Made by a program: the position numbers and the translations under genes. Source: Heliocidaris erythrogramma (taxonomy: Eukaryota; Echinodermata; Echinoidea; Camarodonta; Echinometridae). From it: a stretch of 64,000 bases of DNA. The stretch is taken from assembly GCA_025617745.1 (NCBI GenBank), contig CM046856.1, forward strand, positions 42,957,049 to 43,021,048. The letters are read 5' to 3'. Within the stretch, counting starts at the first letter, position 1. The number at the start of each line of letters is the position of its first letter. Below, in pieces: positions 23,761 through 36,235 of this stretch. The notes under the pieces were generated by a model that did no database searches, was not told where the DNA came from, and was given only the letters and a program-made list of their open reading frames with translations.

Positions 23761-26700
23761 GTTACGTAACATGGCTCGCATGCATTTACTCTATTGTTTG
23801 ACTTGAATGTATGCATATTTTTTATTTCTTTTTTCTTTCATTCAAAAAGCTACTTCATTGATATATTGCATACATTATGTGAAGATTTTTTCTTCTTCTT
23901 TTTCGGTGCTTTTACTTGCATGGTTTCTCCTTTCACACTTCAACATACCGCTTTCTTTACTACATGCATTGACTGATTTGATTGAGCTTATGCTTTTACA
24001 GTGAACGCTTGATGCCGACTTGCGGGAGTCTTGTTCGATTTTGTTTATAGACCAGGCCATGGCCAGCTTGACCCAGTTAAGCCGGGTTTTGTTTGTGTTT
24101 TTTGGGGGAGATATTTACATATGTATGTTTTGTTTGCATGCCTCGTACATGTACTTTCATGCTTCCAACTATATTTGATGTTTATTATGTACAGCATAAA
24201 TGTAACATCAAATCATTGTTGTATTGATTGCATAGGTCGTTTTATTTATCCTTTCTCTTTATCCTTTTCTCTTCTTCCTTTTCCCCTCTTCACATTCAAA
24301 GTTCACAATGACGACCCAACCACCTGTGAAAATATATTGCTTATTTCCACCCTCTTTTTTTTTCTCATTCAAATAACCGTTCTTGCATATTCTTCTGCTA
24401 CTTGCACAACTGATTCAAATTTCTAAATAACAGTTAACACTCGGTGGGTTTTTTGTGAATTTTGTACTGATAACATGCTTTATGATGCTTCAATGCATTA
24501 TTTCTATTTGTAAAATAATTTAAAACAGAAAGGAAGAAAGTGGGAAAGGAAGAGACTCCTGATGATCGGTACGTTCCAACTTTAATTTGGCCATTGAATT
24601 TCGCTATATACTTGTTTTGATGTGGCTATTTGGTATTTTCCTTTTGGCTTTGGATCGGTAATGCGCCTCCGTGGCCTTGGTGCTGTTGCCTTCACATAAT
24701 AATAGAGGCAATAGCATTGGGATCGTGGGGGTGTTTTGTTGGTTTGGGGTTGGAGGGCGAGTGCAGGATGGTCACATATAACAAGGATCTTGTTTATTTC
24801 CATGTTTAATTTGTCTTGGATACAAAATTATTAGCATACTATGATATTTGTTTAAAAGAGTATAATTATTTTCAAATTTCAGTCATTATTACAACTTGTT
24901 TACATTATGGAGTCTATTTTTTTTTTTATATAATGTGCATTTTTCATGATACTAATAGTATTTTCTGACGGGCATCTCACCTGGGTAGTACCGATTACCA
25001 ATGTTTTATTGTTTTCGCTCTTTGATGCGTTCTTTCGCTCCGCCTACGAAGATTGCTTTTAAATCCTTTCTTTTGTTTTTATACTTTATTTCCTTGTTAA
25101 TGTTTTATGTGTTCTTATTTCCATGTATCACTTTTGGTTATGTGATTCCACGCAGGACTGTTTTTGTTAACTACCCGCCTTTTTCTATATTCTCTAAGCC
25201 GAAAACTCGAGTTAATCTTGAGAAACCAAATGTACATCTATGGCCTCCTTAACTGATATGCCTTTTTATTCTTTAAGTAATGATGACCTCTCCATTGATT
25301 TTCACACACATAATGATTTGGATGATAACCCTCTAGTTGATCTGCCGTACAACCAGTTCGTAGCTAATAATATTAATGCGTCCCCGGATTTACTTGATCT
25401 TCATCCTGATCATGATTTAATTCACAACCCTTCATCAGAATATATTACTGAACTTCAATTTAAAAGCCTTATCAAACATTTTTCTAAAGACGATTTTTCT
25501 TTGCTGCATTTTAATAGAAGAAGCATATATAAGTAAACATTTTGAAGAGTTTCAACTATTATTAGATAATTCATTCAATATGGTCAAGTTCCAGATAACA
25601 TGAAAATTGCAAAGGTGGTTCCATTGTATAAAAAAGGTGACAAGTTAAATATAGGCAATTACCGTCCAATTTCTTTATTATCTTCTTTATCAAAAATTTT
25701 AGAAAAAGTTGTTTACCGCAGAACAATTGATTTCTTAAAATCACACCATATTTTTCCAACTCTCAGTTTGGATTTAGAGAAAAACATAATACTGAACATG
25801 CATTACTGAATTTTGTTGATAAAGTGGCGCATGCTTTAGACCATTGTTCCCATCTAGTTGGCATCTTTCTGGACTTCTCCAAGGCCTTCGACACCTTAAC
25901 CACGATATCTTATTACATAAACTTTCACATTATGGGGTGCGCGGGAAGGCCTTGGAGTGGTTCAGAAGCTACTTGTCTAATAGACGACAATATGTAACAT
26001 GCAAAATATCAATTGCGGAGTTCCACAAGGCAGTTTGTTGGGCCCTTTGTTATTCATCATTTATATAAATGACTTCTGTAAATCATCAGTTCTGATGTCC
26101 TCTCGTTCATACTTTTTGCAGACGATTCTAATATATTTTATTCCCACCATAATCATTATACTTTAGTTAATATCGTTAATGACGAGCTTTTAAAAGTTAC
26201 ACAATGGATTAGATCTAATAAATTGTCTCTTAACCTTCTCAAAACGAAATATATGTTATTTAGTAATTCCATTAACGCACTTCCCTTGAATATTATATTG
26301 GATGATACTAATTTAGAAAATGCACCATTCATTAAATTCCTTGGTGTAACTGTTGACAACAAGCTTTCTTGGAAACACCATATAGATAGCATTTGTAAAA
26401 CCATTTCACGAAATATTGGCATTATTAACAAATTAAAATATCACTTCCCGACGTTTTCTCTATTAATGCTTTACACCTCTTTGATTTTACCTTACCTGAA
26501 TTATGGGATACTTGCCTGGGGCAACTCCCACCAAACCCTGTTAAACAGACTGTTGTTATTACAAAAAAGTCTCTTCGTATAATTAACAACTTTGCTATAC
26601 GTTCTCACACAGACCCTTTATTCTTTGAGAATAAATTGTTGAAAGTTGTTGACCTTTTTTTCACTTATGGCAATTTATGTATAAATTTGAGAATAATACA

Positions 26701-27189
26701 CTTCCTGGTGTATTTGATACTATGTTTCCTCTCAATCGATCAATTCATAATTACCCAACAAGACAATCTAACGAATTCCACTTACCACGTTTTAGAACAC
26801 TTTTCGCAAAGAATACTTTTTTGTATGATGGTCCTAGATTTTGGAACTCTCTTAGCAATGAAATTAAAAATAGTCCGTCTTTAGATACTTTTAAAAGAAA
26901 ATTAAAAACATTTCTACTTAAAAATTATAGAGGTCTTCACAGCTAATTTCGCTCACTCAACCGGCTTTACGATCTGTGTTACCTTTTCTTTTCGGCAATG
27001 TTTCGTCCTGTTTTCTAGCTTTGTCGATTTTTCATATTTTTTATTGACTTCGTGGCAGTTCCTTCCTTTCAGCATCTTTTTTGTCTCCTTTTGTCCATGT
27101 TCTGTTCTTTGTCCCTGTCCTATCTCTGTCTTGCTTTTGCGTTTGTTCCTCGTTATTGTTCATTTTCTCTTTTATTAATCTTCGTAGGC

Positions 27190-27250
27190 AAATTACAACT
27201 TTTTCCCTTTTTCCCGGGGGGGGGGGGGTCGGGTGGGGGAGGGGGGTTCG
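27190..27250. repeat. Poly-G tract and G-rich stretch
   Basis: A run of G at 27217-27228 is followed by GGTGGGGGAGGGGGG in the 3' UTR of the CR1/Jockey-like element. Confidence 0.9.
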
Positions 27251-27466
27251 CAATATACAAGCCTTGCTTTTTACAAGCCTTGCTTTTTCCAGTCACTATT
27301 TTTTAAAAGAGTACCTTTGCTAGTTACTATTGAAAATAATAATAATCTATATTTGTTAACTTTATTTTTTATATACATATACATATATATAATACTGAAT
27401 GTAAACTATGTCATGATTTCTATTGTCTGTTGGAAATGAATAAACAAGAATTTGAATTGAATTAAT

Positions 27467-27944
27467 AGGTTAGAAGTACTATTTGCAGACTCCGAAAAAC
27501 TTTTTGGACTGAAGATAAACAACGAAAAAAATAAAATATTAAAGTTACATTATGCTAACGTTTAGATTGTGATTTTTCTTTTGGCGAAATAGTTGACTTT
27601 CTTAAGGTTTTCGGGTTTTCTTTCCCTTGATGAACACAAGAAAAAAGATCTAAATTACAAAGAAATCTTAATTAAAATAAAAACACTTTTAATATTATTG
27701 TTTGGGCGCAAAGGGATTTAACACTCATGTGAAAGATTCAACTATTGAAGGTGCATAGTTCTTTATCGGGCGTCACTTACTCCTGTTCCAAAATGGGTTT
27801 ATGGTTCACTGGATGAACTAACTTTCGATTTCATATGGAAAAGAAAGACAGATAAAATCAATAGAAATACAATGTTCTTAGACTATAAGCAAGGGGGATT
27901 AAAGATGTTAAATTTTCTGCACAAGTGAAATTGCAGCGAATTAG
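27467..27944 (+). mobile_element. Tx1/L1-like LINE, 3' piece of interrupted copy
   Basis: Continues the RT domain after YADD: RLEVLFADSEKLFGLKINN. Then, across frameshifts, LTPVPKWVYGSLDELTFDFI and KRKTDKINRN..LDYKQGGLK, the typical Tx1/L1 region downstream of RT. It stops at the T run at 27945. Confidence 0.8.
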
Positions 27945-29115
27945 ATTTTTTTTTTTTTTTTTTTAATATTTAGATTTATTTTATTTCAATTCTTTTCAGC
28001 AGTCAACATACAAATCAATAATAATGTATACCCTACCCGACCTCCCCCCCCCCCCTACCGGTGGACGACTGGCTCTGGGTTCCAATTGTTTGTCTAATAT
28101 TCAGGTTTTCCCATTTAGAAAAATGGATAGTGAGAGTCCCCCTCATTGCTGCCAATTTCCTTTCTTCTACTTTATCCCCTACAATACTATTCTTTATTTC
28201 ATTAAATGAAGGTGGGTCTTTTTTAAGTTCTCTATTTCTATAAATCAGATATTTAACAAGAATTAGAACGTGATTCATTAATTGATGTTTCCTTTATTTC
28301 TCTCCTCCTTCCCAAACAGAATTTCCTCCCAAGTATAGAATAAATGTTTATAAATTATGTTTCTTCTTTTTTTTCGCAAAATGAGCATAAGTTAGTCGAG
28401 ACAAGACCAAAACGGAAGAGGTGATGGTTTGTATATAATATATTATGTATAAGTTTGAACTGAAACACTCTTAGTCGACTATTAAGTGAACACTGTCTTA
28501 GTCTTAAAATTACGTTTTCTATTTCCTTGCAGGAAAAACCATAGTTCCTTCCAATTCTTTCAAAAACCAAAGGTTTAAATCCATCTTTCTTTATTAATTG
28601 TACATAGATTTGTTTTGATTTTACATCAGATATATTAGTTGTTTCTTTCCCAAAGTGAAATCAGTTCCAGAATTATTTTTTCTTCCATTCTAATATTATT
28701 TTTCCAGCAAAAGGGTGAACAGGCATAAATTAAGTGCTTGACCTTTCAATGTCATTCACTTCCACACCTAAATCGGCAAAATGTCTGTCACATTTTAGTT
28801 TACCATGTTTTAATTTGTAAATTCCTTTGTCCTACAACCTCTTATCGTATACAACTTCCTTTATATCGAATAAGCTCATTATTGAAAATGACCACATCAC
28901 CATTGTCTATACTCCTTATGTCTCCTATTTACCCAATCTTCTGATAAATCCATATAAAATTGTGGAGCTGTCACTTTTAATAAACCTGGTATATAGTCAC
29001 ATGAAAATATTAAATCTCCACCCAGGTGTTTAGTGACAAAGTTAAAATATTGTTTCCATTTCATGTCTTCATCTTTATTTAGAAGTTTTTTAATCCCCCC
29101 ATCCGCCCCTGTCAC
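27945..29115 (-). mobile_element. Tx1/L1-like LINE 3' fragment, minus strand
   Basis: The T run 27945-27963 is the reverse of a poly(A) tail. The minus strand encodes LGGDLIFSCDYIPG..APQFY (28900-29110) and, nearer the 3' end, RVFQFKLIHNILYTNHHLFR and CSFCEKKEET (28355-28570), a CCHC-like C-terminal segment common in Tx1/L1 ORF2. 5'-truncated and full of stops. Confidence 0.8.
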
Positions 29116-29790
29116 TATGTCCTTTGTTATTGTTTGTTTGTTTTTGTTTGTTTCGTTTTTGTGTTGGTTTTTTGTTGTTTTTGTTTTGTTTTGTTTTGTG
29201 TTGGGTTTTTGGCCTTTATTTTACTTCCTTGTGGATCCCTCATGTATAATTGCTTACAATTGCCTATAGTTTCCTGCTAAAATAATTAATGAACTTGAAA
29301 TAATTAATTAATAATTGATACGCTCGAAACAATAATACACTCGAAATCCATTTTTTTTCTAATTAAAATTTTTATGTGCTTAAAAAAATAACGTCTTCCC
29401 GTATATTTTGTTTGCTCAAATATTTTATAATCTAATCATTCCCGGGGCCAGCGTTTTGTACAAGCTCTGCTTCTTTTGCTGGTGTCTTTTTTCATTTCTT
29501 TTCTTACTTTAAATCACACACTTGAATAACTTTGTACATGTATTTAAATCGTTTTATTATCTAAATTGATTCTAATGAGTTGTTGTCATGCGTTTCTCTG
29601 GTATTCATGTTACTCATACACTAAGTTTATGATGATTACTTGCTGATTTGTGTTTTTATTATTACTGATTTGTATATAGGGTTTAAAAAAACAAAAAACT
29701 TTCTCTCAGGACAACAGTACAAAGGAAGTTATAAGTTACTACATTGTAAATAAATTAAACTGAAACTGAAACTGAAACTGAAAACAAAAT
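29116..29790 (+). mobile_element. Probable 3' UTR of another LINE with (ACTGAA)n tail
   Basis: AT-rich, non-coding, T/G-rich at 29120-29220. Ends GTAAATAAATTAAACTGAAACTGAAACTGAAACTG at 29747-29781, a short-repeat tail typical of non-LTR elements. The family cannot be assigned. Confidence 0.45.
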
Positions 29791-30159
29791 TGTTGGATTA
29801 TACAACTGGATATGTTTATCTCAATAAGATTTATGTTGTTGTTTTTTTTCTCTGGAAATATGAATTTTTGTTTGCAACTATGAATGTATGGAAATTGGTC
29901 ATGTAAGGGGGAAAAAAGGGGAAAAACTGCTTGTCAGTTTGAGAATTAAGATTAAGGATATCAATTAATTTATCCACAGCTTTTGTTCAATATTCAATAT
30001 CAGTTTCTTTTGAAGTCTTTTGTTAGACGCAAATTTATACTGTTTTAGAATACATGTATTATCATATTTGTAGTATGTGTAATATACGATGATTGTAATT
30101 TGTACCATGATTGTAATTTGTTTCAAAAGAGGGAAGAATAAAACTTGATTATAATATTT

Positions 30160-32519
30160 AAAAAAAATCAAGGTGACCCAGTATCACCGTATCTGTTTAT
30201 TCTATGTATCGAGGTTCTTGCACATATGATACGAAATGATAATCCTGTTTTAGGTATTCGATGTGGTTCAACTGAGGTGAAACAAATATTTTACGAAGAT
30301 GATATAACACTTTTTGTTCGAAACCTTGAATCGTTGAGATTGGAGGTTTTGATTGAAAATTCAAGAATGTGTCTGGTTTGAAATATAACAAAGATAAAAC
30401 ATACATTATGCTGATAGGTCCTACTAAAGACATAACTACGTCGCTGCCTTTTGGAAAGGAAGTACCATGCACTCGTTAGAATACTAGGAGTGTATGTCAG
30501 TTTAGATGTAAATGTAAAGGAGTCTATGAACTACAAAGAGATTCTGAGTAAAATAAAAAGTCCTTAATATGATGAAAACAGAGAGATCTATAACGTTGAT
30601 GGGAAAAATCCAATTATTGAAAAATTTTACATATTCTAAACTAGTTTATATGTAGCATCTCTCACCCCTGTTCCAGAGTGGCTGTTTCAGTCTTTGGACA
30701 AAATGTGTTTTGCATTTTTATGGAAAGGGAAAGATAAAATTAAGTACCTTGTTCTTCAATTATAAGAAATGGGGGCTTAAAATGATGGATTTTCGATTAT
30801 TTATCAAAGTGCGAAGGATCATGTGGGTTAAGAGACTCTTAATGGGAGATCAACGAATGAAATAGAAACAATATTTTGAATATGCAATGCACCTTTATGG
30901 AGGAATTTTTTTTTTCAATGCAATTACTTTGTTGGAATGTTAAGGATAGAGGTATATAATTTTATTGGTTCTAGTATATTTAATCAGAGCCTTTTTGCAA
31001 AAGGCATATTTCGACTGGAGCACATTATTGAAAAGAATGGTAGATTAAGATTGGATGATTATTTCATCAGAAAAGTCTTGTCTACATGGAACATATCACG
31101 AATAAAATATATTTTTGGAATGATCCCAGATAGTTGGAAGAATGGTGAGAAAAGAAGAGGAGAAAATAGGATTAGATAAGGGAAAATCAACTTTGTATAT
31201 TTGGTGACATAGTAATATATACCGTTAAGTGAAATCCCAACAAAAAGATTATATCTCCAATTAGGCCTACATGATTAAATTTGAAAATTCATCTGTTCTG
31301 AATAAGTTGAAAGATTCGTTTAATATACCCATTCTATATGCAGCGCAGTAGAATATATAAATATAGTTTCTGCGCTCTATAAATGATTTATTATTATTAT
31401 TATTATTATTATAATTACTAATTTAAGGAAATGTACTCTTTATAGCAAGCTACGAGAATTTCAATTCAAAATGTTACATAGCATTATTTATACAAACCAT
31501 AATTTGTATCGTTTTGGTGTAGTTCAAAACAATTTTGGATCCTTTTGTAAGAAAGAAGAGGAAACATATAGTCATGTTTTTTTACGAGTGTGTTCACATT
31601 CAAAATATGTGGGAAAAGATTAGCATTGAATTCAAGATTTGAACTGGGAGAAAATTTATTTAGGAATTAATATGGAAAGTGTGGGGAGAGAAAATTTAGT
31701 TAAATTTAATTATTCTATTAGTTAAATATATGACTTTCCTCTTTCCTAAGTAGGAAAAGAGCGACACCTCCGACCGAAAAGGAAATTAAAGCAATGATGT
31801 CAGACAATCGATTAGAAGAGGAAAAAATAGACCTGTTTACTAATGTATTTAAATTTATGCATGTTTCTCTCCAGAATCCTTAGTTACCAACTATTTAGTG
31901 CACCTATTATGCATAATGGTATCTCTATGGATGGAATCATTTTGCATACATTAGTTGTTGCTATGTCGGGCAAGCCTCTGGCAAGCTTTTGAGTCGTCAG
32001 GAGAAACCTTTGTTCACAAAGTATGCATAAAATTAGTAAACAGGTCTATTGGCTTTGGAGAGAGGTATACCCTCTCATTACACATTAGAAAATGGGAAAA
32101 TTTTGATTTCCGGGACGAAGGGATGGACATGGGGAGCTAAGTGTGCTTAATAACACCAAAATCATGAAGAAAATTCTGAACTGTAGTCTTTTAAAATCTG
32201 AGGGGGAACAACGGACACAATGGAGGAGGTGGCCTTTTTCCCTTTTTTTTCTTTCTTCTTCTTCTCAATTTCTTCCTTTTTCTATTTAATCTTCCTTTTT
32301 ATATTTTCCCCTTTTTTATCACAATAAAGACTTCCAGATTTTGCATAATTTACTATTTAATACATGCATGTAAAATATTATGGTTACTTCTTGTTATTAT
32401 TATGTAATTTGGCACAATGATACTGGCATGTGAATATATTTGTTTGTGTATTTTACCTTGATTATTTTGAAAATGTTATTTTGAAAAAGGGAGTAATAAA
32501 AGATTCTTAAAAACAAAAA
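30160..32519 (+). mobile_element. Tx1/L1-like LINE, 5'-truncated, with intact 3' UTR
   Basis: Begins in RT with QGDPVSPYLFILCIEVLAHM, then DDITLFVRN (YADD changed to YEDD in this copy). Post-RT blocks follow (FAFLWKGKDKIKY-like near 30710; IFNQSLFAKGIFRLEHIIEK at 30970; REFQFKMLHSIIYTNHNLYR with FCKKEEET at 31450-31570). The 3' UTR ends with AATAAA-like signals and an A-rich tail near 32500. A SINE-like tail piece (31320-31415) sits inside it. Confidence 0.88.
31320..31415 (+). repeat. SINE-like 3' tail with (TTA)n
   Basis: TGCGCTCTATAAATGATTTA followed by TTATTATTATTATT resembles the 3' end of short interspersed elements in marine invertebrates. It interrupts the LINE. Confidence 0.5.
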
Positions 32520-33190
32520 AATATAGGTTACAACTTCACCTTCTGGAGAACTTCTGATCACACAGGCAATGGCAAATCTGATTTTAATGTGCACCTTCAT
32601 GAGGTTTAGTATTCAGTATGAATCAATATTTTTGAGGTGCTTTTCTAAATTAATTGGGAACGAACTCTTCAACCCGGCCAGGAAGAAGCGTCCTCCAAAA
32701 TGTGCAAGAGGGTAGCACTGGCGTACTGGTGGGGGCCTTGGTTTTTTTCATTTCCATACAGGTGATATATATAATATAAATATCATTCGTGATATCACAT
32801 GATTTTCAATAAAATGTGTATTTCTCCCTTTCTGTTACAAACTAACACATTCCCAAATAGCCATGTAGAGAATATGTTTTTATAGTCACTATTGGGCATA
32901 ATTAGTGAGTAGTGACCACTGGCCACTTGACCAATAACACAACACGAGTATTAAAGTAGATAATTCCTTTCCCGGAGCTACAGTATACTGCGACAAACGG
33001 TGCCGGGAGTTATTAAAGTAAAAAAACTCTTTGGTATAATTCTTATAGCATGCACGCAGTGCGCGCGCGCTGTATACGGTGCAGTGCAGCAGGCGATCAA
33101 GCTCAGGAGTCAAGCCTCAAGGAACTTTTCAAGTTCTCTATATTAAAGTAAGTTTTTTGTAAAATTGTATAAATATAAATTCAAGATATA
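32520..33190. other. Intergenic sequence, nothing recognised
   Basis: AT-rich, with one GC patch near 33058-33070 (GCGCGCGCGC). No gene seen. Confidence 0.45.
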
Positions 33191-34345
33191 TGGCTATATC
33201 GTGGAATAAGTCTCTGCTCATTCAGTGTGTACGTACACACTTGCGTGTTATGTCAATGGAGGTGGAATTAAGTCACCATGTCCATGGCATAGGTATGAAC
33301 TCCAGCGTTGGAGCTCCCTACCCTCACCCTGGAGATACATAGCCGTCATAGGCATAGCCATAGGCTTGCACGCAATAAACCGATACTGTCACTGTCTGTG
33401 CGGAGTGAATGAGGGGCATAACGTTACAGATACTTGAGTATGTATCTCTATGATGAGAAGTGACTAAAATCACGATAATGCCCCTTTCATGAAATGGGAT
33501 TGTCATAAATTACAAGTTCGCCGACATCCCATTGAAACGCATGTTAATTTGGCATTATCGTGGAATAAGTCTGTCCATTCACTGCCGTTTATTTTGTCAG
33601 TGCTGCACTTTAGTCCTGAGTGAAACCACTACTATTCCTTCAATCCTTGGGTCTCACAATTTACATGGGCAAATGACGATGTATAGTTATAGTTGTGCCG
33701 TAGGTACATATTTTTAAAATTAAATTATCATATATCTGCAATGCCACTTACCTAAATAGACCTTCCGCAGATCGGCTCTTCCTCATAAATGTATAGGCTA
33801 GAGTCGATCAAACATGTCAAATGTAACTTTTTTCACTCAATTGTAATCCTCCCTCTCGTCTCTCGTGAGCGAGAATTCGAACGTACGTAAAAACATATAC
33901 TGACGCGCATGCGTATTGCCAACTATACACCCGGCCTACAAAAGTTTTTAGTACAGGAGCCGGGAAATTAATAGACCTTTTTTATATCATCCTCATCAAA
34001 AAGAAAGATGACAGTTATGCGGAAAGTATTGTAAGTATCTAAATTAGCCTTAAATGAAGTTATGTCATATTTCATGGTATAATTTTGACATAAGAGCTTG
34101 GAATTAAGAGGCACCCAACCATTTGAAGGACTGCTGATCGCAGCCCGAACTCTACATGTTCGGGCTGCCGCAGTTATTATAACTTATACATGGACATGGT
34201 GACAGCATTCCACTCCCAGACATAACGCGCAAGTGTCATGAGTGTGTGCGTACACACTGAATGAGGGGAGACCTATTCCACGATATAGCCGTTAATTTTA
34301 ATACACGCGTTTCAATGGGATGTCGGCGAACTTGTAGTACTTTTG
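33191..34345. mobile_element. Foldback/MITE-like element with complex inverted repeats
   Basis: GGCTATATCGTGGAATAAGT with CATTCAGTGTGTACG at 33191-33240 is inverted at 34235-34288. A second + copy at about 33505-33590 (ACAAGTTCGCCGACATCCCA and ATCGTGGAATAAGT) is inverted at 34260-34340. Inside is a perfect hairpin, GCAGCCCGAAC at 34140-34150 and GTTCGGGCTGC at 34158-34168. No transposase was seen. Confidence 0.65.
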
Positions 34346-35890
34346 ACCGTTTGATGAAATGCTGCCCGGGATTTTATTAGTAGGGTCGGTATGGGCCTAG
34401 CCAGGCCAGGACTAGCTTCCTGAAGACCTGAGTGTAAAATTTAAAAAAAAATGGGCTAGCCTATACCTAACGGCGCACGGTTAGCAGGACATGGAAAATG
34501 CCCTGAAATAACACTTTACTGATAACTCCCGCGAGCGACAGGTTCTTCACTGCAGCATCTGCTCCTAGGAAAACTTTTGGAATGTTTTTTTTTTTAATGA
34601 TTGTACGTATTTTTACACAAAAAAAAGAGCATAAGAAATTCCAGAGAAATCAGTGTTTGTGTATCCATGCCTCCTCTTGTCATGCAGATTTAAAATGGCG
34701 GCTGCGTGCGACGGTGCGCGATACAACCATAATTGAAACTATACGTCGCCGACAGCGGGCGCCCACAGAACTCCTAAAGACGTAGAAGGCTCATACCCAT
34801 TCCCAATGCACAGATCGCGGTATAGCCGTCAAACCCGGTGTAGGATTCGCTCGAGTGCACACGCCGCCATATTGCTTAAAGTCCTCTGTCTTCTCAACTA
34901 ACCCACCAGACCGTGTGCTTCTTAATACCTATTTATATTATATCGGATCTTCTTTATCGAAATAAAGGGCCTTGTGCCTTCATCACTTGAAATTTTGAAG
35001 TTGGCTTTTCCACTGTTCAGCTGCTCTTTCATACATAAGTAGCGTCAACTAATATGATGTACATTTTAGGAGGGGGGGGGGGGTCTCTTTCGGACACAAA
35101 GGTTAAAATTGTATTCTCTCAAGTTCAAGATAATATCAAACAGTTGTTTTTTTCTATCACTATTATCATTTTTAGTTCTCTTTCAAGAAAGCAGCCTCAG
35201 TTTGTTTGTTCACCTTCATCCTTCTTGACACCCCCTCGGAAAAAGCAACAAAAATATACTTGCTTTTTTGGTACCATGTTCATGTACATGACTTGTAAAA
35301 CGTTATACTTTTTGTACAGTTTCATCAGATATAAAAAGGCCTACAACTTTGTTTTTAATTAAGGATGTGTTCAACATACTCTGCCATGTTTCTTTTATCT
35401 TTGATGATAATCATTATATAGGCCTAAGTCAGGACTTATATCGATGAACTATTTTAAATTGTGGATTAATCAGATTGGCAGGGGAACGAGGAGGGGGGGG
35501 GTAAGTCTGTAGCTCTCCTCCCATTTCTGAGTAGACACATTGCTCAGCCGCCGCTTGAATCAATTTTTATTCAACTGGGTTTTTTTTTTTAACTTTAAAG
35601 AAACGTTTGTATTTTTACAAGCCAGGCTCAAGATTCTCCTTTCTTTGTATTCTTTTTTTTTTTTATTCATGCCCCTTCAAGATAAAATCAAGCAGATTTT
35701 GAGTGTGTCTAATCGATATTAAGAAACAGATGAATACGATGATGTGCTTATTGAGTACAGTCAGAATTCACTGCTCCCTGATCATCATGTTAAGTACCAT
35801 TTTGGCAAAGAATTAGTCGAAAACCAACCTAAGGCAATTTCAATAGCCATGTTCAATAGCCATGGGACTGGGAGCCGGGGGTGCGGGGGG
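34346..35890. other. Intergenic sequence, no supported gene
   Basis: Short poly-G runs at 35071 and 35491. A coding-looking patch near 35725-35860 (DEYDDVLIEYSQNSLLPDHH) has no splice partner or homology that I recognise. Confidence 0.4.
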
Positions 35891-36235
35891 GGGGGGGGAG
35901 GGGTGCTGCAGCACCCCCTGCAAAAACGCCGAGGACCTTTTTTTTTGCTTGTTAGAGATTTTTGGACTTAAAAAGAGACACTGAAATGCTGAGGACCTTT
36001 TTTTTTTGCTTGTCAGAGATTTTTGGACTTAAAAAGAGACACTGAAATGCTGAGGACCTTTTTTTTTTTTGCTTGTCAAACCTTTTTTTTTTTTTTTTTT
36101 GCTTGTCAGAGATTTTTGGACTTAAAAAGAGATACTGAAATGCTGAGGACCTTTTTTTTTTGCTTGTCAGAGATTTTTGGACTTAAAAAGAGACACTGAA
36201 ATGCTGAGGACCTTTTTTTTTTTTTTTTTTTTGCT
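35891..36235. repeat. About 60-bp tandem repeat with T runs
   Basis: Five imperfect copies of GCTGAGGACC-T(n)-GCTTGTCAGAGATTTTTGG then ACTTAAAAAGAGACACTGAAAT. The T runs expand from about 9 to 20. The array is preceded by a palindrome GGGGTGCTGCAGCACCCC. Confidence 0.9.

Larger units (their letters stand above)
22009..27466 (+). mobile_element. CR1/Jockey-like LINE inserted in the Tx1-like copy
   Basis: The 5' 3 kb is non-coding with repeated modules. The coding part starts near 25240 (MASLTDMPF..., then DDFSLLHFNRRSIYK). The endonuclease and start of the RT are missing: the reading jumps near 25580 to GQVPDNMKIAKVVPLYKKGD and NYRPISLLSSL. RT blocks follow (FLDFSKAFDT region near 25870, QGSVLGPLLF-like region near 26030, FADDSNIF near 26120, KFLGVTVDNKLSWKHHI at 26335). 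The C-terminal domain ends GPRFWNSLSNEI, LKTFLLKNY near 26930. The 3' end has AATAAA and GAATTTGAATTGAATT repeats at 27440-27462. Frameshifts show it is dead. Confidence 0.85.
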
